In this document: in pieces, positions 1 to 9,826 of the stretch | How positions within the stretch are numbered: position 1 is the stretch's first letter | How the letters are laid out: each line of letters begins with the position of its first letter | Source of the DNA: QUBU01 sp014337915 | GTDB taxonomy: Bacteria; Pseudomonadota; Gammaproteobacteria; Steroidobacterales; GCA-2729495 | Assembly: GCA_030263395.1 (NCBI GenBank) | Contig: SZOW01000012.1 | Span: forward strand, 1 to 64,000 | Length of the DNA stretch: 64,000 nt | Direction: 5' to 3' | Program-made: the position numbers and the translations under genes | The notes under the pieces: generated by a model | What the model was told of the DNA's origin: nothing | Database searches by the model: none | Seen by the model: only the letters and a program-made list of their open reading frames with translations

Positions 1-482
1 AGGCTCGACACAACCGCGGCCGCAAATGCGGCCGCCAACGCGTCATCGAGCATAATTCCCAGGCCCCCGGGGATTCTGTGATCCGCCTCGCGGATCGGCC
101 AGGGCTTCCAGATGTCCATCACGCGGAAAGCCAGGAAGGCCAGCCCGCTCCACAGGGCGGTACGCGGCACCGCCGCCAGGGTGGCCCACATCGCCACCAC
201 TTCATCGAGCACGATCCCCGGGTGATCGTGCACCCCCAGCCGCCGGGCGCTCAGCCCGCAGAGCCATACGCCGAGGGCGAAGCCGACCACCGCCAGCGCG
301 AGGTGCAGCGCCAGGTCGAGCGGCGGCAGCAGCCAGAACAGCAGCACCGCCAGCAGGGAACCCCAGGTCCCCGGTGCCAGCGGCAGCAGGCCCACGCCAA
401 GGCCGAAGGGCAGCCAGTGCAGCGGCCTGCTCAGGACTTCGCGTCGCAGGGATTGGTGGGTGGACAGCGGCATGGTTGCCAT
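1..482 (-). CDS. pgpA: Phosphatidylglycerophosphatase A, 3' end outside window
   Basis: Inner-membrane enzyme that dephosphorylates phosphatidylglycerophosphate to phosphatidylglycerol. My translation of the reverse strand reads about 160 residues with no stop before the window edge. It has several hydrophobic segments and the family signatures LAPGTWGS, DHPGIVLDEVVA (metal-binding Asp/Glu) and FRVMDIWKPWPI. The chosen start MATMPLS at 482 has a GAGGG ribosome site about six bases upstream; a second in-frame ATG lies at 473. thiL-pgpA adjacency is typical of Gammaproteobacteria, but here another gene lies between them. Identity is firm; only the C-terminus is missing. Confidence 0.93.
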   Translation of the reverse strand, partial: MATMPLSTHQSLRREVLSRPLHWLPFGLGVGLLPLAPGTWGSLLAVLLFWLLPPLDLALHLALAVVGFALGVWLCGLSARRLGVHDHPGIVLDEVVAMWATLAAVPRTALWSGLAFLAFRVMDIWKPWPIREADHRIPGGLGIMLDDALAAAFAAAVVSS

Positions 483-501
483 GCAGGCCCTCGCCGGCAC
501 C

Positions 502-1317
502 TCACCTGGGAAAGAGCAACGTCAACTGCAACCGATAGCCCCAGTCATCGGGGCCGTTGTCAGGCGCATCGGCCCAGTACTTCGCGCCGACCGTGAACTG
601 CATGATCTGGGGCCCGACCTTGAACAACTGTCCGACCTGAAAGATCACGGGCACGCTCCACTGGTCATTTTCCCAGTCGTAGCTGGACTCCATGTTCAGG
701 CCGATGGTCGTATGCGTCCGGGGCGTCGTATAGCTCAGGAAAGGCTGCAGGAACGTGGCGTTGATGTCATCGCGTTCGTCCTTGCCGGCCACGGACCAGA
801 TGTGGTTGGCCAGCAGGCCGACCGTCCACGGTCCGGTCTGTTTCAGCGCCACTCCCGTCGGGCCGATGCCCCACTTTTCGGCACCGAGCACGTCCTCTGT
901 TGCGGTCGGCAGATACAGGACCGGCCCGACGCCCCAGATCCAGCCCCCGGCGGTTGGCGCCTTCGGCGAAAAAAACAGGCTGGCGGTGATGTCGCCGAGG
1001 CCGGATTCGTTGCGCGCGGCCACCGGGAAATCATTCTGGTCCACCAGCGGGACGATGGTCCGCGAGATCAGGTTCCAGTCGTCGTTCAGCGAGACAGGGA
1101 TCACCGGTTGCACGTTCAGCCGGTCAACCTCGGCGCCGTCATTCGCGTCGCCGTACTCATCATGGTTGTACTGCATCGGCACGCTGATGAGCGAGGAGAT
1201 CGGATTGGCCAGCTTCTTCGCCAGCTCTGCCGCCTGCTGATCCTGGGCGCTGGCCGCGACCGACAGTCCCAGGGCACCGGCCGTCAGCACTGACATCCAG
1301 TTGCATCGCCTCAGCAT
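502..1317 (-). CDS. Outer-membrane beta-barrel, phenol MetA-degradation/transporter-like family
   Basis: A 271-residue exported protein. Residues 1-24 form a signal peptide (Lys/Arg-poor start, hydrophobic core, AASAQ-type cleavage), followed by alternating amphipathic strands ending in LLFPR with a terminal aromatic, as in outer-membrane barrels. The strand pattern (ISSLISVPMQYN, NLISRTIVPLV, GLGDI) resembles the family often annotated as MetA-pathway of phenol degradation or putative transporter, whose substrate is usually unknown. An AGGA ribosome site precedes the ATG. It sits between thiL and pgpA with its own spacer, so it may be an insertion into an otherwise conserved block. Confidence 0.75.
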   Translation of the reverse strand: MLRRCNWMSVLTAGALGLSVAASAQDQQAAELAKKLANPISSLISVPMQYNHDEYGDANDGAEVDRLNVQPVIPVSLNDDWNLISRTIVPLVDQNDFPVAARNESGLGDITASLFFSPKAPTAGGWIWGVGPVLYLPTATEDVLGAEKWGIGPTGVALKQTGPWTVGLLANHIWSVAGKDERDDINATFLQPFLSYTTPRTHTTIGLNMESSYDWENDQWSVPVIFQVGQLFKVGPQIMQFTVGAKYWADAPDNGPDDWGYRLQLTLLFPR

Positions 1318-1347
1318 GATTTCATCCTCGTGCAGTCCGGCGCCACG

Positions 1348-1376
1348 ATACTACCAAGACGCCAGCGCGCGCTGGC
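1348..1376 (-). promoter_or_regulatory. Gap upstream of the barrel gene: -10-like box and 16-bp palindrome
   Basis: In the 98-base gap between thiL and the barrel gene, the reverse strand carries TAGTAT (1353-1348), about 31 bases before the start codon, a usable -10. Immediately upstream at 1361-1376 is a perfect palindrome GCCAGCGCGCGCTGGC. It could fold as a hairpin ending the thiL transcript, although no T-run follows. No good -35 is visible. Confidence 0.35.
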
Positions 1377-1415
1377 CTCATTTTGCCGACGGCATCGGGC
1401 CCGGCCGCATACCTG

Positions 1416-2378
1416 TCAGAAATGTCGGAACGTCCGGTCCCGGAACCGAAACGCCGCGCCGTCGAGGCGCCAGCGCAGTCCGGCGCGGCGGCGCACGGTG
1501 CCGATGCGCGTCACCGGCAGCGCCCAGCGACGCGTGAGCCGCGCGAGCTGCGCTTCCCGACCCGCGGGCACGGTGAACAGCAACTCATAGTCATCGCCAC
1601 CGGAGAGCGCCATTTCGCGCGCGGCCTCGATGCCCACGGCCGCCAGCAGCTGGCGCGACAGGGGCAACCGGTCGGCATCGAAATCGGCACCGCAGGCGCT
1701 CGCGCACATGAGCTTGCCGAGGTCAGCGTGCAGGCCATCTGAGATGTCCATCATGGCCGAGGCGACACCGGCGAGCGCCGCGCCTTCGCGCAGCCGCGGC
1801 TGCGGGTAGAGGAAGCGCTGGCGCAGCGCGCGACTGCCGCCCCGCCGGGCCAGCAGCAGGCGGCCGGCTACCGCATCGCCCGGATGGCCCGTGACCCAGA
1901 TGCCATCGCCAGGCCTGGCGCCACTGCGGGTGATGGCGGTTCCCCGGCGCAGCCGGCCCTGCACCGTCACCGTGGCACCCTCCGGCCCGCGCACCGTGTC
2001 ACCGCCGATGAGCACGATGCCCGCGGCCCGTGCCAGGGCGAAGAAGCCGGCGGCGAACTCGCGTAGCCAGGCGGCGCGGGCCCGCGGCAGGCTCAGTGCC
2101 AGCGAAGCCCACAGCGGCGTCGCGCCCATGGCGGCGAGGTCGCTGAGGTTCACGGCGAGGCAGCGGTGGCCGATCGCCCGCGGCGGCGTGCCGCGTGGGT
2201 AATGCACGCCCGCGAATATCGCGTCGGTGGCGGTGACCAGGTCATGGCCGGCGGGCAGGCGCGTCACGGCGGCATCGTCGCCGATGCCGAGGATCACGCC
2301 GCGACGCGCGGGCAGCGGCCGCGCGAAGTAGCGCCCGATCAGCGTCGCCTCGTCGAGGGCCGGGCGCCGCGCGGCCAT
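1416..2378 (-). CDS. thiL: Thiamine-monophosphate kinase
   Basis: Phosphorylates thiamine monophosphate to the active cofactor thiamine diphosphate, using ATP in the cytosol. The 320 residues show the family blocks in order: GIGDDAA near residue 31 (Mg-ATP), TDAIFAGVHY, VNLSDLAAMGA, a GGDTV loop and MDISDGL near 220. Length is normal for ThiL. It starts three bases after the nusB stop, so translation is probably coupled, and is the last clear member of the riboflavin/nusB transcription unit. Confidence 0.96.
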   Translation of the reverse strand: MAARRPALDEATLIGRYFARPLPARRGVILGIGDDAAVTRLPAGHDLVTATDAIFAGVHYPRGTPPRAIGHRCLAVNLSDLAAMGATPLWASLALSLPRARAAWLREFAAGFFALARAAGIVLIGGDTVRGPEGATVTVQGRLRRGTAITRSGARPGDGIWVTGHPGDAVAGRLLLARRGGSRALRQRFLYPQPRLREGAALAGVASAMMDISDGLHADLGKLMCASACGADFDADRLPLSRQLLAAVGIEAAREMALSGGDDYELLFTVPAGREAQLARLTRRWALPVTRIGTVRRRAGLRWRLDGAAFRFRDRTFRHF

Positions 2379-2381
2379 GGC

Positions 2382-2801
2382 TCAGCCGCCCGCGGGCGGA
2401 CGCAGCCGGCGGACCATGCCGTCGAGCACCGCGTTGACGTAGCGAAAGCCATCCTGCGCACCGAACTCCTTGGCCAGTTCGATGGCCTCGTCGATGACCA
2501 CGCGCTCCGGCACGTCGGGATGGTCGCGCAGCTCGGTCAGGCCGATCCAGAGCACGGCCCGCTCCACCGGGTCGAGCTGGTTCACCGGCCGGTCGGCTGC
2601 CGCGGCGATCAGTTCGTCCAGCGCCGGGCCAGCGGGGATGATCTCCTCCACCAGCGTATTGAAGTACGCCGCATCGATGCCGCGGAACTCCTTGGTGACG
2701 CTGAATTGGGCGATCAGTTCCGCGGCACCATGCCCGGCCAGCTGGTGCTGGTACATGGCCTGCAGGACGAGGCGGCGCGCGCCGTGGCGACCACGAGCCA
2801 T
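2382..2801 (-). CDS. nusB: Transcription antitermination factor NusB
   Basis: All-helical RNA-binding protein that joins NusE (S10) on boxA RNA in rRNA antitermination. At 139 residues it has normal length, with the N-terminal Arg-rich RNA-binding stretch and ARRLVLQAMYQ helix, and the C-terminal block VIDEAIELAKEFG...RYVNAVLDG typical of the family. ribH ends 16 bases upstream and thiL begins 3 bases downstream; ribH-nusB-thiL is a classic order. Confidence 0.96.
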   Translation of the reverse strand: MARGRHGARRLVLQAMYQHQLAGHGAAELIAQFSVTKEFRGIDAAYFNTLVEEIIPAGPALDELIAAAADRPVNQLDPVERAVLWIGLTELRDHPDVPERVVIDEAIELAKEFGAQDGFRYVNAVLDGMVRRLRPPAGG

Positions 2802-2817
2802 GGGGACTGACCGCCGT

Positions 2818-3285
2818 TCAGGGAGCGATCTGCCGCAGCAGGCTCACCATCTCGATGGCGGCCAGCGCAGCATCCGCGCCCTTGTTGCCGTGCTTGACGC
2901 CGGAACGCTCCACGGCCTGGTCCACGGTGTCGCAGGTCAGCACCCCGAAGCCGACCGGCAGGTCGAACTCCAGGCTGACACGGGCCAGCCCCGCGGCGCA
3001 TTCACCGCAGACATAATCGAAGTGGGGAGTGGCGCCGCGGATCACCGCGCCCAGCGCCACCAGGCCATCGTATTGCCGGGTGCGCGCCAGCTTCTTCGCA
3101 GCCAGTGGCAACTCGTAGGCTCCGGGGACGCGCACCATGTCGATGGCCGTATCGGGAATGCCGTGGCGCCGGAGGGCATCCAGCGCACCCCGCACCAGAT
3201 CCTCGACGATGCGGTCGTTGAAGCGGGCTGCCAGGATGCAGAACTTCGCGTCGCGGACGTTGAGCTGGCCTTCGAGTGTGCGCAT
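2818..3285 (-). CDS. ribH: 6,7-dimethyl-8-ribityllumazine synthase
   Basis: Condenses 5-amino-6-ribitylaminouracil with 3,4-dihydroxy-2-butanone 4-phosphate, the penultimate riboflavin step, usually as a 60-mer or pentamer. The 155 residues contain the substrate-binding VPGAYELP, GAVIRGATPHFDYV with the catalytic His, and GVLTCDT. It follows the ribB-type gene by 29 bases on the same strand. Confidence 0.97.
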   Translation of the reverse strand: MRTLEGQLNVRDAKFCILAARFNDRIVEDLVRGALDALRRHGIPDTAIDMVRVPGAYELPLAAKKLARTRQYDGLVALGAVIRGATPHFDYVCGECAAGLARVSLEFDLPVGFGVLTCDTVDQAVERSGVKHGNKGADAALAAIEMVSLLRQIAP

Positions 3286-3314
3286 GGTGACCTTAAAGAA
3301 CGCGGTGGCCGGCC

Positions 3315-4454
3315 TCAGGCCGGATCGTCCACGTACTCTACTACTTCCAGCCCGAAGCCGGAAATCGCGTGCATCTGTTTCGGCGCGCTCAGCACCCGCA
3401 TGCGGGTCACGCCGAGGTCGCGCAGGATCTGCGCACCGGTGCCGAAGGTACGCAGCACCGCGACCCGTTCGCGGCGCGGTGCCTCCGCCGCCTGCGGCTG
3501 CGCCAGCGCGCGCACCGCCGCCACCAGCTGGCGCGGCGTCTCCGGGTAGCGCAGCAGCACCACCACACCGGAGCCCGCGGCGACGATGCGGCGCATGGCC
3601 GAGCGCAGCGGCCAGCCGAGCTGCGGGCCCTGCACGCCGATGACATCGCCGAGCGTGTCCTGGACGTGCACGCGCACCAGCGGTACCTGTCCCGCGGAGA
3701 TGTCGCCATGCACCAGCGCGAGGTGCACGTTGCGGTTAACGTGGTCCTCGTAGGAGTACAGGCGGAACGGCCCCATCTCGGTCTCCACCGGATGCTCGCC
3801 GATGCGCTCCACCGACACTTCGTGCTGCAGGCGGAAGCGGATCAGGTCGGCGATGCTGCCGATGCGCAGCCCGTGCTGGCGCGCGAACTCCTCGAGCTGT
3901 GGCCGGCGCGCCATGGTGCCGTCCTCGTTGAGGATCTCGACGATGACCGCGGCCGGCTCCAGGCCCGCGAGCCGCGCCAGGTCGCAGCCCGCCTCGGTGT
4001 GGCCGGCGCGGGTGAGCACGCCACCCGGCTGCGCCATCAGCGGAAACACATGCCCGGGCTGGCGCAGGTCCTCGGCGCGGGCCTCGGGCGCCACTGCGAC
4101 GCGGATGGTTCGGGCGCGGTCATGCGCGGAAATGCCGGTGGTGACGCCCTCCGCCGCCTCGATGGACACGGTGAAGTTGGTGGCCTGCTGCTCGTCGGTG
4201 CCGTTGACCATCAGCGGCAGGCGCAGCTGCTGGCAGCGGCTGCGGCTCAGCGTCAGGCAGATCAGCCCGCGGCCGAATCGCGCCATGTAGTTGATGTCTT
4301 CCGGGCGCACCTTGGAAGCGGCCATGATCAGGTCGCCCTCGTTCTCGCGGTCCTCGTCGTCGACGATGATGACCATACGCCCGTCGCGGATGTCGGCGAT
4401 GATGTCGCGGATGTCGCTGAAGACGAAGGGATTGTCGCGGGGCTGTTCCTGCAT
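3315..4454 (-). CDS. ribB: 3,4-dihydroxy-2-butanone 4-phosphate synthase with degenerate GTP cyclohydrolase II domain (RibBX type)
   Basis: Makes the four-carbon riboflavin precursor from ribulose 5-phosphate. Residues about 10-210 are an intact DHBP synthase: DDEDRENEGD (Mg/substrate acids), TGISAHDRARTIR, GHVFPL and GHTEA. The C-terminal half (about 215-379) is related to GTP cyclohydrolase II but contains no cysteine, so the three zinc-ligand cysteines and the arginine-rich catalytic segment are gone. A RibB plus inactive RibA-like fusion called RibBX is known in Proteobacteria. A separate active RibA should exist elsewhere in the genome. It overlaps neither neighbour; ribE lies two bases upstream. 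Confidence 0.93.
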   Translation of the reverse strand: MQEQPRDNPFVFSDIRDIIADIRDGRMVIIVDDEDRENEGDLIMAASKVRPEDINYMARFGRGLICLTLSRSRCQQLRLPLMVNGTDEQQATNFTVSIEAAEGVTTGISAHDRARTIRVAVAPEARAEDLRQPGHVFPLMAQPGGVLTRAGHTEAGCDLARLAGLEPAAVIVEILNEDGTMARRPQLEEFARQHGLRIGSIADLIRFRLQHEVSVERIGEHPVETEMGPFRLYSYEDHVNRNVHLALVHGDISAGQVPLVRVHVQDTLGDVIGVQGPQLGWPLRSAMRRIVAAGSGVVVLLRYPETPRQLVAAVRALAQPQAAEAPRRERVAVLRTFGTGAQILRDLGVTRMRVLSAPKQMHAISGFGLEVVEYVDDPA

Positions 4455-4456
4455 GC

Positions 4457-5053
4457 TCAGTTTCCGTCGGCGACCAGGCGTTCCAGGTAGCGGGCGATGA
4501 GGTCAACCTCGATGTTGACCGCGGTGCCGGGCCGATAGCCCGCCATGATAGTGCCCTGCAGGGTATGGGGCACGAGATTCACCTCGGCCCGGTCGCCGGT
4601 GACGGCGTTGACGGTGAGGCTGACGCCGTCCACGCAGAGCGAGCCCTTGCGGGCCACGTAGCGGGCGAGTTCCGCCGGTACCCGCAGCGTCATGCGGGTG
4701 GAGCGCGCATCCGGCGCCAGCGCCAGCACCTCGCCGATGCCATCCACGTGGCCGGAGACCAGATGCCCGCCGAGCGGATCGGCCAGCGTCAGGGCGGGTT
4801 CCAGGTTGACGCGGCTGCCCGCGGCGAGCCCGCCCAGCGTGGTGAGCGCGAGCGTCTCGCGCGAGACGTCGAAGCGGGCGCTGCCGCCGTCGCGCGCGGT
4901 CACCGTCAGGCATACGCCATTGACGGCCACGCTGGCGCCGGGCAGCAGGCGCTCCGCGGGCAGGCCGGCGACCTCCACGCGGATTTCGGTGTCACCGCCG
5001 CGCGGCGCCACGGCACGCACGGTTCCCACGCTCTGCACGATGCCGGTGAACAT
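4457..5053 (-). CDS. ribE: Riboflavin synthase, alpha subunit
   Basis: Dismutates two molecules of 6,7-dimethyl-8-ribityllumazine to riboflavin. The 198 residues contain two lumazine-binding repeats: the first begins MFTGIVQSVG with VNGVCLTV, the second carries GHLVSGHVDG and VDGVSLTVN. Length is normal for the trimeric enzyme. The start codon shares one base with the ribD stop (TGATG), showing translational coupling. Confidence 0.97.
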   Translation of the reverse strand: MFTGIVQSVGTVRAVAPRGGDTEIRVEVAGLPAERLLPGASVAVNGVCLTVTARDGGSARFDVSRETLALTTLGGLAAGSRVNLEPALTLADPLGGHLVSGHVDGIGEVLALAPDARSTRMTLRVPAELARYVARKGSLCVDGVSLTVNAVTGDRAEVNLVPHTLQGTIMAGYRPGTAVNIEVDLIARYLERLVADGN

Positions 5054-6156
5054 CAGGGACTCCGTTTCAGGAATGTGAGCCGCAGGTCGCTGCCAACCTG
5101 CCGGGTGCCCGCCAGCACGAACTCATGGCGTTCCGCCATCGTCGCGAGCGGCCGGCCGGCGAACATGCCGCGGCTGTCGGCACCCAGCACCAGCGGCGCC
5201 AGGTACAGCACGAGTTCGTCGATCAGGCCGGCATCGAGCAAGGCGCCGTTGAGGGCCGGCCCCGCCTCCACCAGCACCTCGTTGGCCTCGAGTTCGGCGA
5301 GCCGGCGCAGCACCAGGGCCAGGTCGGGCCGGCCAGCGCTGCCGGCCAGGGTTTCGACCTGCGCGCCGGCCGCCTGGAGCGCCGCGGCCCGGGCCGGATC
5401 GGGGCGGCTGCAGAAGATGCGGCTGGTCCCGGGCTGGCGCAGCAGCTGCGCCTGCGGCGGGGTGCGCAGGCTGGAATCGAGCACCACGCGCTCGGGCGGC
5501 ACTGCCTCTCCCAGATCGGGGCGGCGTACCGTCAGCGCGGGATCGTCGGCCAGCACCGTGCCGATGCCGGTGAGGATGGCGGAGCTGCGCGCGCGCAGCT
5601 CGTGGGCATCGCGTCGCGCTGGCTCGCCGCTGATCCAGCGGCTTGCACCGCTGGCCAGCGCCGTGCGGCCATCAAGGCTCGCCGCGAGCTTGGCGCGCAG
5701 CCAGGGGCGCTGGCGTTCCATGCGGGAGAAAAACCCGAGGTTCAGCGCCCGGGATTCCGCGGCCATCACCCCCGACAGGACCTCGATCCCGGCTGCGCGC
5801 AGCGCCGCCGCGCCCTGGCCGGCGACCTTTGGATTCGCATCATCCGCGGCGTACACCACGCGGGCGATGCCGGCGGCGATGAGCGCCGCCGTGCAGGGTG
5901 GCGTGCGCCCCTGGTGGCAGCAGGGCTCCAGCGTCACGTAGGCCGTGGCGCCATGCGCCAGTCCGGCAGCCGCCGCGAGCGCCACCGCCTCGGCATGCGG
6001 CCCGCCGGTGCGCTGGTGCCAGCCCTCGGCCACCACCGCATCGCCGGCGACGATCACGCAGCCGACCCGCGGGTTCGGCTGTGCGCTGTACAGCCCGCGT
6101 CCGGCGAGTTGCAGGGCGCGAGCCATGAAGGTGAAGTCCCGGGCGCTGGCGTTCAT
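5053..6156 (-). CDS. ribD: Bifunctional pyrimidine deaminase/reductase
   Basis: Catalyses deamination then reduction of the ribosylaminopyrimidine in riboflavin synthesis. The N-terminal deaminase domain (about 1-145) has the zinc site HAEAVAL and PCCHQGRTPPC. The C-terminal reductase domain (about 150-367) has KLAASLDGR, the conserved entry to the NADPH-binding fold. Length 367 is typical. It overlaps nrdR by four bases (ATGA) and ribE by one. Confidence 0.97.
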   Translation of the reverse strand: MNASARDFTFMARALQLAGRGLYSAQPNPRVGCVIVAGDAVVAEGWHQRTGGPHAEAVALAAAAGLAHGATAYVTLEPCCHQGRTPPCTAALIAAGIARVVYAADDANPKVAGQGAAALRAAGIEVLSGVMAAESRALNLGFFSRMERQRPWLRAKLAASLDGRTALASGASRWISGEPARRDAHELRARSSAILTGIGTVLADDPALTVRRPDLGEAVPPERVVLDSSLRTPPQAQLLRQPGTSRIFCSRPDPARAAALQAAGAQVETLAGSAGRPDLALVLRRLAELEANEVLVEAGPALNGALLDAGLIDELVLYLAPLVLGADSRGMFAGRPLATMAERHEFVLAGTRQVGSDLRLTFLKRSP

Positions 6157-6656
6157 TCTTCGTCCGGCAGCAGCGACAGCTGGTTGCGGCGTTTCTCGGC
6201 ATCGCCCATCTCGCGCAGGCGATGGATCTCATCCTGGAATGCGGTGACGTCCTGGAAGCTGCGGTAGACGGAAGCGAAGCGCACGTAGGCCACCTCGTCC
6301 ATCCGGCGCAGTTCTTCCATCACCATCTCGCCCACCTGGCGCGAGGCAATCTCGCGCTCGCCCATGGTCTGCAGGCCGTGGATGATGCGGGCCAGCGCCG
6401 CCTCCACCGCCTCCATGCTCACCGGCCGCTTCTCCAGCGCACGCACCATGCCATTGCGCAGCTTGGCCTCGTCGAAGGGCTCACGGGCACCGTCGCGCTT
6501 CACCAGCCGGGGCATCACCAGCTCCGCGGTCTCGAAGGTGGTGAAGCGCTCGCCGCACTGCTGGCACTCGCGGCGCCGGCGGATCTGGCGACCCTCGCCG
6601 GCGAGGCGCGAGTCGATGACCTTGGTTTCCTCGTGGCTGCAGAACGGGCAGTGCAT
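6153..6656 (-). CDS. nrdR: Transcriptional repressor NrdR
   Basis: ATP/dATP-responsive repressor of ribonucleotide reductase genes. The N-terminal zinc ribbon is visible as CPFC near residue 4 and CQQCGERFTTFE near residue 35, followed by an ATP-cone domain (VKRDGAREPFD, VEAALARI). The 167 residues end in an acidic tail LLPDEE. nrdR directly followed by ribD is the standard gammaproteobacterial arrangement. Confidence 0.97.
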   Translation of the reverse strand: MHCPFCSHEETKVIDSRLAGEGRQIRRRRECQQCGERFTTFETAELVMPRLVKRDGAREPFDEAKLRNGMVRALEKRPVSMEAVEAALARIIHGLQTMGEREIASRQVGEMVMEELRRMDEVAYVRFASVYRSFQDVTAFQDEIHRLREMGDAEKRRNQLSLLPDEE

Positions 6657-6720
6657 GGCCGGCCCCGCGGCTCAGCGCCGGCGCGGGTCGCGCCCCGGCT
6701 TCCGGCCGCTCACGGCTGCC

Positions 6721-7974
6721 TCACCGGTAGACCGGGAATTTCCCGCACAGCTCCAGCACCTCGGAGCGCACGCGGGCACGGCAGCGCTCATCGCCAATGT
6801 TGCCGAGGATGTCGGCGATCCAGCCGGCCACGGTGGCGACCTCGGCTTCGCGGAAGCCGCGCGTGGTGATGGCGGGGGTGCCGATGCGCACCCCACTGGT
6901 CACGAACGGCGAGCGCGGATCGTTCGGCACCGCGTTCTTGTTGACGGTGATGTTGGCCTGGCCCAGCGCGGCATCGGCGTCTTTGCCGGTGATGTCCTTG
7001 TCGATGAGGTCGAGCAGGAACATGTGGTTGTCGGTGCCGCCGGAAACGATGCGGAAGCCGCGGCTGGCAAGCGCGGCAGCCAGCTGGCGGGCATTGGCCT
7101 TGACCTGCCGCTGGTAGGCGCGGAACTCCGGCTGCATCGCTTCCAGCAGCGCCACCGCCTTGGCCGCCACCACGTGCATCAGCGGCCCGCCCTGGATGCC
7201 GGGGAATACCAGCGAGTTGAGCTTCTTGTTGATCTCCTCGTTGTCGCGCGCGAGGATCAGCCCGCCGCGCGGCCCGCGCAGCGTCTTGTGGGTCGTGGTG
7301 GTCGTGACGTCGGCGATCGGCACCGGGTTCGGGTACTCGCCCGCCGCCACCAGCCCGGCCACATGAGCCATGTCCACGAAGAACACCGCCCCGACGTCGT
7401 CGGCGATCCTGCGGAAGCGCTGCCAGTCCACCACTCGCGAATAGGCGGAGAAGCCGGCGAGGATCATCTTCGGGCGATGCTGCTGCGCCTGGGCCTCGAC
7501 GGCCGCGTAATCGATCTCGCCCGTGGCCGGATCGAGGCCGTAGGAGACGATGTTGTACAGCCGTCCGGAGAAATTCACCGGCGAGCCATGGGTCAGGTGG
7601 CCGCCATGGGCGAGGCTCATGCCGAGCACCGTGTCGCCCGGCTTGAGCAGCGCCATGTACACCGCCGCATTCGCCTGCGAGCCGGAATGCGGCTGCACGT
7701 TGGCGAAACCGGCACCGAAGAGCTGCTTCGCCCGCTCGATGGCCAGCACTTCGGCCTGGTCGACGTACTCGCAGCCCCCGTAGTAGCGCTTGCCGGGATA
7801 GCCCTCGGCGTATTTGTTGGTCAGCACGCTGCCCTGGGCCTCGAGGACCCGCGGGCTGGCATAGTTCTCCGAGGCAATGAGCTCGATATGCTCCTCCTGG
7901 CGACGCTCCTCGCCAGCGATCGCCGCCGCCAGTTCCGGGTCGAATCCGGCGATCTCCAGGTCCCTCGTAAACAT
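6721..7974 (-). CDS. glyA: Serine hydroxymethyltransferase
   Basis: PLP enzyme that interconverts serine and glycine and charges tetrahydrofolate with one-carbon units. The 417 residues include IASENYAS, GYPGKRYYGG, the PLP-lysine segment TTTTHKTLRGPRGG near residue 228 and the C-terminal RIGTPA block. The start MFTRDLE at 7974 has a GGAG ribosome site. The frame stays open far upstream, antisense to ettA, but that extension has no homology to the enzyme. It leads the operon, 64 bases before nrdR. Confidence 0.97.
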   Translation of the reverse strand: MFTRDLEIAGFDPELAAAIAGEERRQEEHIELIASENYASPRVLEAQGSVLTNKYAEGYPGKRYYGGCEYVDQAEVLAIERAKQLFGAGFANVQPHSGSQANAAVYMALLKPGDTVLGMSLAHGGHLTHGSPVNFSGRLYNIVSYGLDPATGEIDYAAVEAQAQQHRPKMILAGFSAYSRVVDWQRFRRIADDVGAVFFVDMAHVAGLVAAGEYPNPVPIADVTTTTTHKTLRGPRGGLILARDNEEINKKLNSLVFPGIQGGPLMHVVAAKAVALLEAMQPEFRAYQRQVKANARQLAAALASRGFRIVSGGTDNHMFLLDLIDKDITGKDADAALGQANITVNKNAVPNDPRSPFVTSGVRIGTPAITTRGFREAEVATVAGWIADILGNIGDERCRARVRSEVLELCGKFPVYR

Positions 7975-8001
7975 GCCAGCCTCCGCGCGAATGGGGGCGC
8001 A

Positions 8002-8007
8002 ATTGTA
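8002..8007 (-). promoter_or_regulatory. Candidate -10 box of the glyA operon
   Basis: TACAAT on the reverse strand, about 28 bases upstream of the glyA start, fits a sigma-70 -10 and would give a leader of roughly 20 bases carrying the GGAG site. No convincing -35 is present. The same 150-base gap also holds GATAAT at 8084-8089 on the plus strand, a likely -10 for ettA. Confidence 0.45.
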
Positions 8008-8124
8008 CGCTGCGCCCCGCCGGCCCGCGACCCGACGCGGACCCGGGAGGGAGCCGCCGCTGGCCATTCCGGCGGCCGCCGCCGATAATCGCCGCCTTTT
8101 CCGCGGGCAGCCGAAAATCCAGCC

Positions 8125-9798
<1,674 letters not shown>

Positions 9799-9826
9799 GC
9801 CAGTGCGCGGCCACGGAGTCCCGGCC

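Noticed and set aside
78..596. Plus-strand open frame at the window start.
   Set aside because: Antisense to pgpA, whose reverse-strand translation carries clear family motifs.
3286..7974. FMN riboswitch for the riboflavin genes.
   Set aside because: Gaps between these genes are too short (at most 64 bases) and no RFN-element sequence is visible.
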